This document shows, one piece after another, positions 9,652-19,590 of a stretch of DNA of 64,000 nt; position 1 is the stretch's first letter; each line of letters begins with the position of its first letter. This stretch comes from Aestuariibaculum sediminum. GTDB lineage: Bacteria > Bacteroidota > Bacteroidia > Flavobacteriales > Flavobacteriaceae. Where the stretch lies: positions 186,001 through 250,000 of the forward strand of contig NZ_JACVXB010000002.1 in assembly GCF_014596945.1 (NCBI RefSeq). Direction: 5' to 3'. A program made the position numbers and the translations under genes. The notes under the pieces are model-generated. The model saw nothing but the letters and a program-made list of their open reading frames with translations. It ran no database searches and was not told where the DNA came from.

Positions 9652-10935
9652 ATGCCTGTACTAAAATATTTAATTTTTAATATGTTTTTTGTTTTAACAA
9701 CTAAAATGTTTGGTTTTTCAAATCCTAAAAGCGTTAATTTAATTAAACAAAACCTTTTGGGTGAGAGGTTAAAATTAATCGAAATTCAAAGTAATGGGAC
9801 TTATTTTCATTATTTAAGAGGAGGTATTCGTAATTCCTATTTAAAGTTTAAACAGGAAGGTAAGGGAAGGGTTGCTTTTGTTGGGGGATCGATTACTTAT
9901 AATAGTGGTTGGCGTGATTCTATATGTAACTATTTAAGAAATCGATTTCCAGAAACCACCTTCGATTTTATTTCAGCCGGTATTAGTTCGATGGGATCTA
10001 CACCTGCTGCCTTTCGATTAGATCGTGATGTTTTTAAGTATGGACCAGTAGATTTAATTTTTGAAGAGGCAGCAGTTAATGATGCACTTAATTTCAGAAC
10101 CGACAAGGAACAACTGTTAGCTATGGAGGGCATTGTAAGACATGTGCGTCGTCATAATTCTAAATGTGATATCGTTCTACTGCATTTTGCCGATACTTCA
10201 AAGATAAATACCTATAATCGAGGGAAGGAACCAGGCGTAATAAAAAATCACGAAAGTGTAGCAATACATTATAATATTTCATCTATTAATATTGCCAAAG
10301 AGGTAACCCAAAGAATTAATTCTGGAGAGTTTAATTGGGAAGACGATTTTAAAGATTTACACCCCTCCCCATTTGGTCAGGGCATTTATTTTTCTTCAAT
10401 AAAGGCATTTTTAGAAGAGGCTTGGTCAGGACAGATATCAAATTCAGGTAAACTTTTGGATTATAATTTGCCTAAAGCATTGCACGGAGGAAACTATCAA
10501 TATGGAGAATTAATTCCTATATATAAGCTGAATCAACAAAGGGGATGGTACTTTATGCCGAATTGGAACCCTAAAGATGGAAAAGCAACAAGAGCAAATT
10601 ACACCAATGTCCCCATGCTTGTTAGCGAAAGCTTTGGAATAGAATATAAGTACAAATTTAAAGGGGATGCGGTTGGAATAGCCATTGCTGCAGGACCGGA
10701 CGCAGGTATAATAGAATATTGCATTGATAATGGTAAATGGAAAAAACAAGATCTATTTACAAAATGGAGTAGCGGATTACATATACCCTGGTACTTTACT
10801 TTAGGTTCAGAATTGGAATTTGGGAAACATAGTTTAAAAATAAGAATGTTAAAGGAAAAAAATCCGCAAAGTAAAGGTAATATTTGTCGAATCAGATATT
10901 TCTATGTTAATAATAAAGGTGATAAATTAAAATAA
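9652..10935 (+). CDS. SGNH/GDSL-family hydrolase with C-terminal accessory domain
   Basis: Probable secreted esterase. A signal peptide (about 1-22) is followed by the SGNH domain: block I is FVGGSIT (Ser80) in place of GDS, block II has a Gly in AGISSMG, block III is VNDA, and block V is DLHPSPFGQ with the Asp-x-x-His pair. The C-terminal 150 residues are beta-rich and resemble the extra sandwich domain found in some two-domain glycan esterases. The substrate is unknown; an acetyl ester on the PUL1 glycan is the likely target. The next gene's ATG directly follows this stop codon, so the two are co-translated. Confidence 0.75.
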   Translation: MPVLKYLIFNMFFVLTTKMFGFSNPKSVNLIKQNLLGERLKLIEIQSNGTYFHYLRGGIRNSYLKFKQEGKGRVAFVGGSITYNSGWRDSICNYLRNRFPETTFDFISAGISSMGSTPAAFRLDRDVFKYGPVDLIFEEAAVNDALNFRTDKEQLLAMEGIVRHVRRHNSKCDIVLLHFADTSKINTYNRGKEPGVIKNHESVAIHYNISSINIAKEVTQRINSGEFNWEDDFKDLHPSPFGQGIYFSSIKAFLEEAWSGQISNSGKLLDYNLPKALHGGNYQYGELIPIYKLNQQRGWYFMPNWNPKDGKATRANYTNVPMLVSESFGIEYKYKFKGDAVGIAIAAGPDAGIIEYCIDNGKWKKQDLFTKWSSGLHIPWYFTLGSELEFGKHSLKIRMLKEKNPQSKGNICRIRYFYVNNKGDKLK

Positions 10936-12588
10936 ATGAAATTAATTATATATTTTATTTTCTATCTATTAGTACCCATTTTTGTTGTTGGTGCTCAGGA
11001 AAAAATAGATCTTTTTATATGGGCTGGTCAGTCCAATGCCCAAGGTTGGACAGGTAATGCAAATGAATATCCTATCGACAGTCTGGCTTTGGATTCATCA
11101 ATTTTATTAAACTGGACTTTTTTTGAAGAGGAAAGCTCTAATGGAAAATGGGTGAAGATGCAACCTCAAAAAGGAAGATATCCGAAGGGACACTTTGGAC
11201 CGGAGGTCAGTTTTAGCCGTGATTTAAAAAAGGCCGGTTATAATCCAGCCATCTTTAAATATACTAGAGGAGCGACAGGTTTGGCCAGAGACTGGAAGTC
11301 TCCTGGGCAAGGAGGTATTTATGATCATATGGTTACCGATTTAAAAAAGGCTATTAAGGATCTGAAAGATAAAGGGAATTCTATAACTATTAGAGGATTC
11401 ATTTGGATACAGGGGGAATCTGATGGAGACAGTAATGATAATGCCAATGCATATAAGGCTAATTTGAGGCGGCTAATTGAAGACCTAAGAAGTGAAGTAG
11501 TTAAAAATCCAAAATTGAAAGTTATTCTTGGCGTTGATGAACAACACGGTTTTATGGTAGAAAGACCCCAGGTGGTTGAGGCTCAAAAATCCATAGCAGA
11601 ATCCGATGAGAATATTACTTTTTCAAGTATGTATGCACTGCCTAAAGCCGATGCAACTCATCTAACCACTAAGGGATTAATAGAGCATGGTCATCGATTA
11701 TTCAATGCTTATCAACTTTTGAGTTTAGGAAAGCAAGAAACACCACATCATGCCGGGAAATTGAAAGTATTGACCTATAATATTTGGAACGGTTTTGATT
11801 GGAGTAAAGACAATATCCGGAGAGCGAAACTACAGCACTGGGTAAATTTAAAACAGCCAGAAGTAGTGGCTTTACAAGAATTATTGTGTAATTATACTCC
11901 AGAAAAGTTAAAGGAAGATGCTAAAAGTTGGGGGCATGCATACTCTGTCTTACTAAAAACTACAGGTTATTCTGTTGGGTTAACATCCAGGTATCCAATT
12001 CGCTTGAAAGAAAAAATTCTGGAAGGGATGCACCATGGAGCGTTACATTGTAGTATTCTTGATATCGATTTTATAGTGGTACATCTTCACCCAGGAAGCA
12101 TTAATAAGAGAAGGGAAGAATCTAAAGTTTTATTGGATAAAATAGAACGTATTAAATCGAATAATGAAAAATATATTGTACTTGGTGATTTTAATGCGCA
12201 TTCGCCTTTCGATGCCATTTTTTATGAACCTGAGGGAGACCTCCTAAATCGCTTAAAACAAAATAATATAAATAAGGGGTTAAATGGAAATATAGATATA
12301 AATGGTGATTTAGACTATTCAGTGTTATCATCTTTCCTTTCGATACCTATGTATGATGTAGTAAAAAATTATACCCAAGATTTAGATGAACGAGGAAGTT
12401 TTCCTGGACGGGTTTTAGGAGTAATTAATAACGAAACGGAGGCACAATTGTTGTCTCGCCTGGAACGAATTGATTATATTCTTGTTTCTCCTGAATTAGC
12501 CGTAAAAACGGTTGATGCTAAAGTTTGTAACGGGGTGGAAAATTGGTATTTGTCTGATCATTATCCAGTATTAGTGCAGTTTGAATAA
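10936..12588 (+). CDS. SASA-type esterase fused to an EEP (endonuclease/exonuclease/phosphatase) domain
   Basis: Two catalytic domains in one secreted protein (signal about 1-20). Residues about 22-265 are a SASA/CE6-like esterase with nucleophile motif WAGQSNAQG (Ser33), an IWIQGESDG block, and a late THLT segment for Asp/His. Residues about 275-550 are an EEP domain with all usual metal and catalytic motifs visible: LTYNIWN, ALQE, GDFNAH, RIDYILVS and LSDHYPV. EEP enzymes are Mg-dependent phosphodiesterases or phosphatases. Both halves look intact. A phosphate- or phosphodiester-bearing substituent on the glycan is a possible target; this is inference. The continuous frame and lack of an internal start argue against a sequencing artefact. 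Confidence 0.8.
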   Translation: MKLIIYFIFYLLVPIFVVGAQEKIDLFIWAGQSNAQGWTGNANEYPIDSLALDSSILLNWTFFEEESSNGKWVKMQPQKGRYPKGHFGPEVSFSRDLKKAGYNPAIFKYTRGATGLARDWKSPGQGGIYDHMVTDLKKAIKDLKDKGNSITIRGFIWIQGESDGDSNDNANAYKANLRRLIEDLRSEVVKNPKLKVILGVDEQHGFMVERPQVVEAQKSIAESDENITFSSMYALPKADATHLTTKGLIEHGHRLFNAYQLLSLGKQETPHHAGKLKVLTYNIWNGFDWSKDNIRRAKLQHWVNLKQPEVVALQELLCNYTPEKLKEDAKSWGHAYSVLLKTTGYSVGLTSRYPIRLKEKILEGMHHGALHCSILDIDFIVVHLHPGSINKRREESKVLLDKIERIKSNNEKYIVLGDFNAHSPFDAIFYEPEGDLLNRLKQNNINKGLNGNIDINGDLDYSVLSSFLSIPMYDVVKNYTQDLDERGSFPGRVLGVINNETEAQLLSRLERIDYILVSPELAVKTVDAKVCNGVENWYLSDHYPVLVQFE

Positions 12589-12604
12589 TAAAAATGAATT
12601 ATAA

Positions 12605-13660
12605 ATGAAGACTTATTTATTAGGGTTAATTACTTTTTTTATGGTAATAAATGGATTTTCACAAGTGAAAAAATCCTTTGCTGATCAATTAGAATTTGTC
12701 GGGACAGCAGTCGATGAACCGGGTTATACGATATGGGGAACATCACCCATTATAGGTGAGGACGGAAAGATTCATCTTTTTGTGGCGCGCTGGCCATGTG
12801 AATTAAACGTAGATCCGGGATGGAGAACACATAGTGAAATTGCACATTATATCGGAGACACGCCAGAAGGCCCTTTTGTTTTTTCGGATATTGTTTTAAA
12901 AGGAGATATAGATAATATAGCGCCCTGCAATCCTGCAATTCATAAAGTATATGCACCACATAACCCTGCTATTCATAAGGTTAAAGGGGGATATGTTTTA
13001 TTTTATATCGTTAATGATGGTATTGAAGATCATCCCTCCAATCAATATATATGTATGGTAACTTCAAAAAGTTTGAGTGGTCCTTGGAAAAAGGCTGGTA
13101 AAGATGGAAAAATATTAAAAACTCCAAAAAATGAACATTATTGGAATTATAAGGCAAGCAATGGGGTTAATAATCCTGCTTTTCTTCAACATCCAAAAGG
13201 AGGCTATTTCCTGTATTTCAAATCGGAAAAGGCACGAATGGGATTAGCTGTTGCAGAGAATTTGGAAGGACCTTATGTTCAAATGCCTTTTCCAGTAACC
13301 GTTAATGATCGAAACATTGAGGATGGCTATGCATTTATGTATAATGGGAAATTTGCCTTGTTAACAACCGATAATCATGGAATGATAGAATCTGGAGGAG
13401 GAATACTTTGGACTTCTGATGATGGAATTAATTTTGATTCCTACGAAAAAGGGTTTCATCGTATAAATCATTACACCAATATAGATGCAGATAAAGTAAC
13501 CATTCATTATGGCCCAAGTAACCCAAAGTATTCAAAGTTTGAACGCCCACAGATTCTGCTAAAAAATGGCGAACCATGGTATTTGTATGTGGGGTCGGGC
13601 CATAATGTTTATGGTGGTGACTGTACTGTAAGCTATGTGTTAAAATTTAAAAAAGATTAA
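12605..13660 (+). CDS. GH43-like beta-propeller glycosidase with an internal 11-residue duplication
   Basis: Secreted (signal about 1-19) single-domain protein of five-bladed propeller type, with repeated blade motifs such as HNPAIHKVKGGYVLFY and FERPQILLKNGEPWYLYV. It belongs near GH43/GH117-type families, but I cannot name the family. Residues 106-116 and 117-127 are a tandem duplication (APCNPAIHKVY, APHNPAIHKVK): 9 of 11 residues are identical while most codons differ at the third base. The segment resembles the metal or active-site loop of such propellers. The GH29 copy 2 follows after 5 bp. Confidence 0.65.
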   Translation: MKTYLLGLITFFMVINGFSQVKKSFADQLEFVGTAVDEPGYTIWGTSPIIGEDGKIHLFVARWPCELNVDPGWRTHSEIAHYIGDTPEGPFVFSDIVLKGDIDNIAPCNPAIHKVYAPHNPAIHKVKGGYVLFYIVNDGIEDHPSNQYICMVTSKSLSGPWKKAGKDGKILKTPKNEHYWNYKASNGVNNPAFLQHPKGGYFLYFKSEKARMGLAVAENLEGPYVQMPFPVTVNDRNIEDGYAFMYNGKFALLTTDNHGMIESGGGILWTSDDGINFDSYEKGFHRINHYTNIDADKVTIHYGPSNPKYSKFERPQILLKNGEPWYLYVGSGHNVYGGDCTVSYVLKFKKD

Positions 13661-13665
13661 TTATT

Positions 13666-15069
13666 ATGAGAAAATTATATGTTTTTGCATTGAGTCTCTT
13701 TTTGTTGTCAACTACAATATTAAAGGCACAGATTAAAGAAGTTGTACCTATTCCCACAAAAGCTCAGTTAGATTGGCAAAATGCCGAACTGGTAGCCGTC
13801 TTTCATTACGACCTTCATGTTTTTGACGGTTTGAAATACAATCAGGCTAAAAATCGAATAACCCCTATAGAAGATTATAATATGTTTAATCCAAAACATT
13901 TGGATACCGATCAATGGATAAAGTCTATTAAAGATGCAGGTTTTAAAATGGCTATTTTAACAGCTACTCACGAAACGGGATTTGCGCTTTACCAAAGTGA
14001 TGTAAATCCTTATTGCCTAAAGGCACTTAATTGGCGTGACGGTAAAGGCGATCTTGTACGTGATTTTGTAAATTCATGTAAAAAATATGGCATTAAACCC
14101 GGAATTTATGTGGGTATTCGTTGGAATTCATTTTATGGAGTATATGACTTTAAGGTAAATGGAGACAATGATTTTGAAATGAATCGCCAAGAACATTATA
14201 ATCGTGTTTGCGAGGGTATGGTTGAAGAACTTATGTCTCGTTATGGTGATTTGGCAATAGTTTGGTTTGATGGAGGAGCTCACGGTCCAGAAAAGGGTGG
14301 AGCGGATATATTGCCTATTGTAACGAAGTACCAAAAGGATATTATTTTCTATCATAATACTCAACGAGCAGATATTCGTTGGGGAGGTAGTGAATCAGGT
14401 ACAGTACCTTATCCGAGTTGGGGAACGTTTACGTTTCCATACTCTCATTCTACGAATCAGGAGGTGATTTTTAAAAATAATTTTCATTTATTAAAAGAGG
14501 GAGACCCTAATGGAAAATACTATATGCCAGCCATGAGCGATGCTCCCTTACGTGGTTATAATGGTAGGCACGAATGGTTTTGGGAACCCGAAGATGAAGC
14601 AGGTATTTATCCTTTAAATAAACTAATGCATATGTATTGTAACAGTGTGGGGCATAATACCTCTTTAATTATTGGATTGACCCCAAACGCCGATGGTCTG
14701 CTTCCTGAGCCCGATGTTCTTAGGTTGAAAGAATGGGGAAACGAAATAAAAAGAAGATTTTCTACGCCAATTGCTTCAACTTCGGGGACTGGGAAGGCAA
14801 TTAATATTAGACTAAGCAAAGCCCAAAAAATAAACCAAATTGTTTTACAGGAAGATATTTCTAAAGGAGAACGTGTAAGGAAGTTTAAATTAGAAGGTAA
14901 AACAAAATCGGGGTGGGAACCCATTTTCGAAGGTTCATGTATCGGACATAAATTTATTCATTCCTTCGATGATATTGAATATTCACGAGTAAAACTAAGT
15001 ATTTTGGAATCCAAGGGCGAAGCTCAGATTCAATCAATGGAAATTTTTAATGTAGAACAGGATAAGTAA
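13666..15069 (+). CDS. GH29 alpha-L-fucosidase (copy 2)
   Basis: Secreted exo-fucosidase and paralogue of 6752-8161. Signal peptide about 1-21; the barrel contains DAGFKMAILTATHETGF and the nucleophile motif IVWFDGG (Asp202 by family analogy). A C-terminal beta domain (about 375-467) holds the shared blocks QKINQIVLQEDISKGERVR and FEGSCIGHKFIH. At 467 residues it is normal. Having two divergent GH29 enzymes in one locus suggests two kinds of fucosyl linkage or differently sulfated or acetylated fucose. Confidence 0.9.
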   Translation: MRKLYVFALSLFLLSTTILKAQIKEVVPIPTKAQLDWQNAELVAVFHYDLHVFDGLKYNQAKNRITPIEDYNMFNPKHLDTDQWIKSIKDAGFKMAILTATHETGFALYQSDVNPYCLKALNWRDGKGDLVRDFVNSCKKYGIKPGIYVGIRWNSFYGVYDFKVNGDNDFEMNRQEHYNRVCEGMVEELMSRYGDLAIVWFDGGAHGPEKGGADILPIVTKYQKDIIFYHNTQRADIRWGGSESGTVPYPSWGTFTFPYSHSTNQEVIFKNNFHLLKEGDPNGKYYMPAMSDAPLRGYNGRHEWFWEPEDEAGIYPLNKLMHMYCNSVGHNTSLIIGLTPNADGLLPEPDVLRLKEWGNEIKRRFSTPIASTSGTGKAINIRLSKAQKINQIVLQEDISKGERVRKFKLEGKTKSGWEPIFEGSCIGHKFIHSFDDIEYSRVKLSILESKGEAQIQSMEIFNVEQDK

Positions 15070-15080
15070 AATAGTTAAAA

Positions 15081-15797
15081 ATGATAAAGAAAAAGTTTTT
15101 TTATGCCATTCTTTGTATGCTTATAGGTGTATTGTTAGCGCAGTATATCCTAGAGGCTTGTAATGCCAACCCTAAAACAATAAAAGTTGCATGTGTTGGC
15201 GACAGCATAACTTATGGAGCTCGTTTGGATGATAGAGATAAAGAATCCTATCCGGCACTATTACAGGAATTGCTTGGAGTCCACTATGAGGTATCGAATT
15301 TTGGTGTTGGTAGTTGTACCCTTATTAGAAACGGAGTGCCCACGGTATGGGGACAATTGGATAAAATTAAAGCATTAAACCCGGATATTATTGTTATTAG
15401 TTTGGGAACAAACGATACTTGTGGTATGGGGACATGTGGTAATAGAATGTGTTGGGAATACAAATCTGAATATGAACAAGATTACAGAGATCTTATTGCA
15501 GAACTAAGAACTTTACCATCAAAACCGAAAATTTATATTTGTGCGCCATCGCCAATGGTGTTAGAAACTCCAGGACTAAAGGAAGAGCGTATTAATGGCC
15601 TAACGATTCGTAAACCAAGACTTCAGGAATTGATTGGTTATGTCAAAAAAATTGTAATCGAACAAAACTTAGGGTTTATTGATTTGAATACGCCGCTTGA
15701 CCATAAGCCAGAGCTTTTTACAGAAGAAGATGGAGTTCATCCAAATAAAAAAGGATATCGGGCAATTGCAAAATTGGTTTACGACGGTATAAAATAA
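15081..15797 (+). CDS. GDSL/SGNH esterase
   Basis: Classic single-domain SGNH hydrolase of 238 residues with an N-terminal membrane or signal segment (about 5-22). All blocks are present: GDSITYG (Ser42), Gly in FGVGSCT, GTND, and DGVHP (Asp217, His220). It probably removes acetyl or acyl groups from sugars in the periplasm or outside. It lies 11 bp after the fucosidase and 8 bp before the sulfatase, within the same operon. Confidence 0.85.
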   Translation: MIKKKFFYAILCMLIGVLLAQYILEACNANPKTIKVACVGDSITYGARLDDRDKESYPALLQELLGVHYEVSNFGVGSCTLIRNGVPTVWGQLDKIKALNPDIIVISLGTNDTCGMGTCGNRMCWEYKSEYEQDYRDLIAELRTLPSKPKIYICAPSPMVLETPGLKEERINGLTIRKPRLQELIGYVKKIVIEQNLGFIDLNTPLDHKPELFTEEDGVHPNKKGYRAIAKLVYDGIK

Positions 15798-15805
15798 TTA
15801 AAGAA

Positions 15806-17278
15806 ATGATAGATATCAATAAGAAAATGAGAATGAAAATTTTTAAAAATATCTTATATTTTGGTATGGTTTTGATTTTTGGGTGCAACAAAAACATTTC
15901 CAATACTAAGCCTAATGTTTTGTTTGTACTAGTCGATGATTTGGGCTGGGCAGATTTAGGGTATACCGGTAGTACTTTTTACGAAACACCTAATATTGAT
16001 AAGTTAGCAGCTAATGGCGCTGTATTTACAAATGCTTATGCGGCGTGTCCGGTGTGTTCACCATCACGAGCGGCGATTATGACGGGTAAAACGCCAGCCA
16101 AACTAAATCTTACAGATTATCTGCCAGGAAATAAAAGTTTTGGTCCACATAAAGATCAAAAGTTAACGTCTCATGCTTTTCCTCCATATCTGGATTTAAA
16201 AGAATATACCATTGCAGAATGCTTTAATAATGCCGGTTATAAAACGATGATAGCAGGCAAATGGCACCTGGCTGAAGATGAAAAATATTATCCACAGTTT
16301 CAAGGGTTCGATATTAATAAAGGGGGGAACAAAACAGGACACCCTGCAGCCGGGTATTTTTCTCCATATAAAAATCCAGAATTAATAGATGGTTATGAAG
16401 GAGAATATTTAACAGATCGCCTAACAGATGAGGTTATTCAATTTATAGAGCAAAATAAGAATCAGCCATTTTTTACATATCTTTCATTTTATACCGTTCA
16501 TTTACCCATGCAAGGAAAACCTGATAAGGTTAAAAAATATCAGGAGAAGTTAAAAACCATAACTACTGCCGATGATGGTTTTGTTAAAAATGGAAAGACT
16601 TGGACAAAACAACAGCAAAATATGCCTCATTATGCGGCTATGGTTGAAAGTATGGACGAGAATATTGGACGTGTTTTAGAGACCTTAAAAAAACTTCAAT
16701 TGGATGATAAAACCATTGTAGTATTTACCTCAGATAATGGAGGTATGGCTACAAGTAATCGTACAGATAATATTCCAACCAGTAATTTACCGCTTAAAGC
16801 TGGTAAGGGCTATTTATATGAAGGAGGAATTCGCGTTCCATTAGTTATTAAATATGGTCAAAAATTTAAAGGACAAGTCTGCGACACGCCTGTTTCGGGC
16901 ATAGATTATTATCCCACTTTGTTGGATTTAGCAAATATTGAATTTCCGCAAAATAATGAAGTTGAAGGTTTAAGTTTAAAACCTTTGTTAAATAATAATG
17001 AATTTGAAGAACGTCCCATATTTTGGCATTACCCACATTATAGTGGTGGTTTGGGCGGAAGACCCTCCGGAGCTGTGCGAATGGGTGCGTATAAGTTAAT
17101 AGAGTTTTATGAAGATATGCATTGCGAATTATACAATATTAATGATGACCCAAAAGAACAGGAGGATTTAGCAAGCAAGAATCCTGATAAAGTTAAAGAG
17201 TTAAAAACATTACTATATGAATGGCGTCAAAATGTAGATGCACACATGCCTTTCTCAAACCCCTATTTTACTAACTAA
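15806..17278 (+). CDS. S1-family sulfatase (formylglycine type)
   Basis: Removes sulfate esters from the glycan. The catalytic Cys, converted to formylglycine by a sulfatase-maturating enzyme, is in CSPSRAAIMTG (Cys84). The N-terminal metal-binding DDLGWADLGYTG motif, GKWHL and the SDNGG motif are all visible. A lipobox-like GCNKN follows the hydrophobic stretch, so it is a lipoprotein. In-frame ATGs at 15827 and 15833 give a more typical signal-peptide start than 15806. The regiospecificity and S1 subfamily cannot be read by eye. It is the only sulfatase in PUL1. Confidence 0.9.
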   Translation: MIDINKKMRMKIFKNILYFGMVLIFGCNKNISNTKPNVLFVLVDDLGWADLGYTGSTFYETPNIDKLAANGAVFTNAYAACPVCSPSRAAIMTGKTPAKLNLTDYLPGNKSFGPHKDQKLTSHAFPPYLDLKEYTIAECFNNAGYKTMIAGKWHLAEDEKYYPQFQGFDINKGGNKTGHPAAGYFSPYKNPELIDGYEGEYLTDRLTDEVIQFIEQNKNQPFFTYLSFYTVHLPMQGKPDKVKKYQEKLKTITTADDGFVKNGKTWTKQQQNMPHYAAMVESMDENIGRVLETLKKLQLDDKTIVVFTSDNGGMATSNRTDNIPTSNLPLKAGKGYLYEGGIRVPLVIKYGQKFKGQVCDTPVSGIDYYPTLLDLANIEFPQNNEVEGLSLKPLLNNNEFEERPIFWHYPHYSGGLGGRPSGAVRMGAYKLIEFYEDMHCELYNINDDPKEQEDLASKNPDKVKELKTLLYEWRQNVDAHMPFSNPYFTN

Positions 17279-17313
17279 ACAGATAAAAGAAGTAATTTAA
17301 AAAGAAGAAATTT

Positions 17314-19590
17314 ATGAAGTTAAAAAACGTTATAGCGCTAGTAATTGGTGTTATTAGCATTGTATCATGTGAAAAAAAAGATGACGTTTTATCATTTTCA
17401 AAACATGATTTGGTTTTTGATAGTATACCAAAAGTTTGGGATGAAGGTATGCCCCTTGGGAATGCCTTTATTGGAGCTTTGATTTGGCAAAAGGATAATA
17501 ATCTTAGGATGTCTCTAGATAGGGTCGATTTGTGGGATATGCGTCCAATGGAAAATATCCAAAGTGATAAATTTAGTTTTAATTGGGTTTATGATAAAGT
17601 GTTGGAACAGAATTATAAACCTGTACAAGATGCATTTGATGCTCCATATGATCAAAACCCAGCCCCATCTAAACTACCAGGAGCAGCCTTAGAATTTAAT
17701 CTAGCCAAGATGGGAAATGTTAGTCAGATAGGGTTGCAATTAAATAATGCAGTTTGTCATGTAATTTGGGAAAATGGAGCCCATTTGGAGACATTTGTAC
17801 ATGCCAAAGAGAACGTAGGATGGTTTGTGGTAACAGGAGCAGATGATTCATTTATTCCTGAATTAGTTCCCCCAGTATATGAGAAATCAGAAGGAAAAGA
17901 TGATGGCCCCGTAGCTGGTCTTTCACTATCAAGATTGGGTTATACGCAAGGTCCTGTTACTAAAACTCAAAACAAGATTGTTTACGACCAAAAAGGTTGG
18001 GGAGACTTTTATTACCAGACTGCAGTTAAATGGAAGCGTGAGGACGAAAAACTGATTGGAGTTTGGGCCATAACATCTTCAATGGAATCAGAAAAGGCAG
18101 AAGACATAGTAGATGACGCTTTAACATCATCTATAAATAATGCAAAGACAGAGCATACCGAATGGTGGAAAGACTATTGGTCACTATCATCGATTAATAT
18201 ACCTGACGACTTACTTGAGAAGCAGTATTATAATGAAATGTATAAGTTTGGGTCAGCTACAAGATATAATTCCTATCCTATTTCTTTACAAGCTGTATGG
18301 ACGGCAGATAATGGGAAATTACCCCCATGGAAAGGAGATTATCATCATGATTTAAATACACAATTAAGTTATTGGCCAGCCTATACAAGTAATAGATTAG
18401 AGCAGGGTATGGGGTATTTAAATACATTATGGAACCAACGCGCTATACATAAAAGTTATACAAAAAAATTCTATGGAACCTCAGGATTAAATGTACCAGG
18501 AGTAACTACTCTTATAGGAGAACCAATGGGGGGGTGGATTCAGTATGCTTTTTCACCGACGGTTTCTGCCTGGTTGGGTCATCATTTTTACATGCAATGG
18601 AAATATTCAATGGATCGAACATTTCTTAAAGAAAAAGCATATCCTTATTTAAAGGATGTTGCGACCCATCTAGAAGAATTTTCCATTGTTAAGAATGGAA
18701 TCAGAACACTTCCACTAAGTTCCAGTCCTGAGATTTATGACAACAGTATAAATGCATGGTTTAAAGATATAACTAATTACGATTTAGGTTGTGTTTCATT
18801 TGCGTTTAAGGCTGCTTCAGAGATGGCTAAAGAGTTAGGTTTAAAAGAAGAAGCAAAACATTGGGAAACTTTAAGGAAGGAACTTCCTGCTTACGATTTG
18901 GATGAAACAGGGGCATTAACGTTTGCCAAAGGACACCCATATAATATTTCTCATCGTCATTTTTCTAATGTTATGGCTATTCATCCTTTTGGGAACTTAG
19001 ATTGGAGTGATGGTGAAGCGTCTCAAAAGATTATTAAAGCAACAATAGACAAGCTGGAGAAAGTAGGTCCAGATTTTTGGACGGGTTATTCATATAGTTG
19101 GTTTGGAAACATTAGAGCGCGAGCTTTAGATGGTGAAGGAGCTGCTAGATATTTGCGTGACTTTGCTAGTTCATTTTGTTTGAAAAATACATTTCATGTC
19201 AATGGAGATCAGTCTAAAACTGGTAAATCGAAATTCTTATATCGCCCTTTTACTTTGGAAGGTAATTTTGCATTTGCAGCGGGAATTCAAGAAATGCTGA
19301 TTCAGAGTCATACCGGTATCATTAATATATTTCCAGCAATTCCTAAAAGTTGGAAAGACGTCAGTTTTAATGATCTGAGGACCTTTGGAGCATTTTTAAT
19401 TTCAGCAGAAAAAATAAACGGAACTGTGGTTTCTGTCAAAATTAAGTCAGAAAAAGGAGGAGAATTAAAACTATACAATCCATTTAATAATGATAGTTTT
19501 AAAGTAAATGGAGCCGAATATGATATAAAAAATGATATTATAATAATTGAAACTATAGAGGGGCAAGAAATAGAACTTACTCAGAGTTAG
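17314..19590 (+). CDS. GH95-like glycosidase (fucosidase/L-galactosidase type) with altered catalytic motif
   Basis: Lipoprotein (Cys19) with the three-part GH95 architecture: an N-terminal beta domain with WDEGMPLGNAFIGALIW, an (alpha/alpha)6 barrel with DYHHDLNTQLSYWPAY, and a C-terminal domain with GNFAFAAGIQEMLIQSHTG. GH95 enzymes are inverting alpha-1,2-fucosidases or L-galactosidases. From memory, the family uses an Asn-x-Asn pair activated by an Asp in a DGNFG motif. Here the first is Asp346-Leu-Asn348 and the second is Glu649 (EGNFA). This suggests a divergent subfamily with different specificity, or a neighbouring unnamed family. It is the last gene of PUL1. Confidence 0.7.
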   Translation: MKLKNVIALVIGVISIVSCEKKDDVLSFSKHDLVFDSIPKVWDEGMPLGNAFIGALIWQKDNNLRMSLDRVDLWDMRPMENIQSDKFSFNWVYDKVLEQNYKPVQDAFDAPYDQNPAPSKLPGAALEFNLAKMGNVSQIGLQLNNAVCHVIWENGAHLETFVHAKENVGWFVVTGADDSFIPELVPPVYEKSEGKDDGPVAGLSLSRLGYTQGPVTKTQNKIVYDQKGWGDFYYQTAVKWKREDEKLIGVWAITSSMESEKAEDIVDDALTSSINNAKTEHTEWWKDYWSLSSINIPDDLLEKQYYNEMYKFGSATRYNSYPISLQAVWTADNGKLPPWKGDYHHDLNTQLSYWPAYTSNRLEQGMGYLNTLWNQRAIHKSYTKKFYGTSGLNVPGVTTLIGEPMGGWIQYAFSPTVSAWLGHHFYMQWKYSMDRTFLKEKAYPYLKDVATHLEEFSIVKNGIRTLPLSSSPEIYDNSINAWFKDITNYDLGCVSFAFKAASEMAKELGLKEEAKHWETLRKELPAYDLDETGALTFAKGHPYNISHRHFSNVMAIHPFGNLDWSDGEASQKIIKATIDKLEKVGPDFWTGYSYSWFGNIRARALDGEGAARYLRDFASSFCLKNTFHVNGDQSKTGKSKFLYRPFTLEGNFAFAAGIQEMLIQSHTGIINIFPAIPKSWKDVSFNDLRTFGAFLISAEKINGTVVSVKIKSEKGGELKLYNPFNNDSFKVNGAEYDIKNDIIIIETIEGQEIELTQS

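Noticed and set aside
200-19590. PUL1 named specifically as a fucoidan locus
   Set aside because: Fucosidases, esterases and one sulfatase fit several fucose-containing glycans; no endo-acting fucoidanase was recognised.
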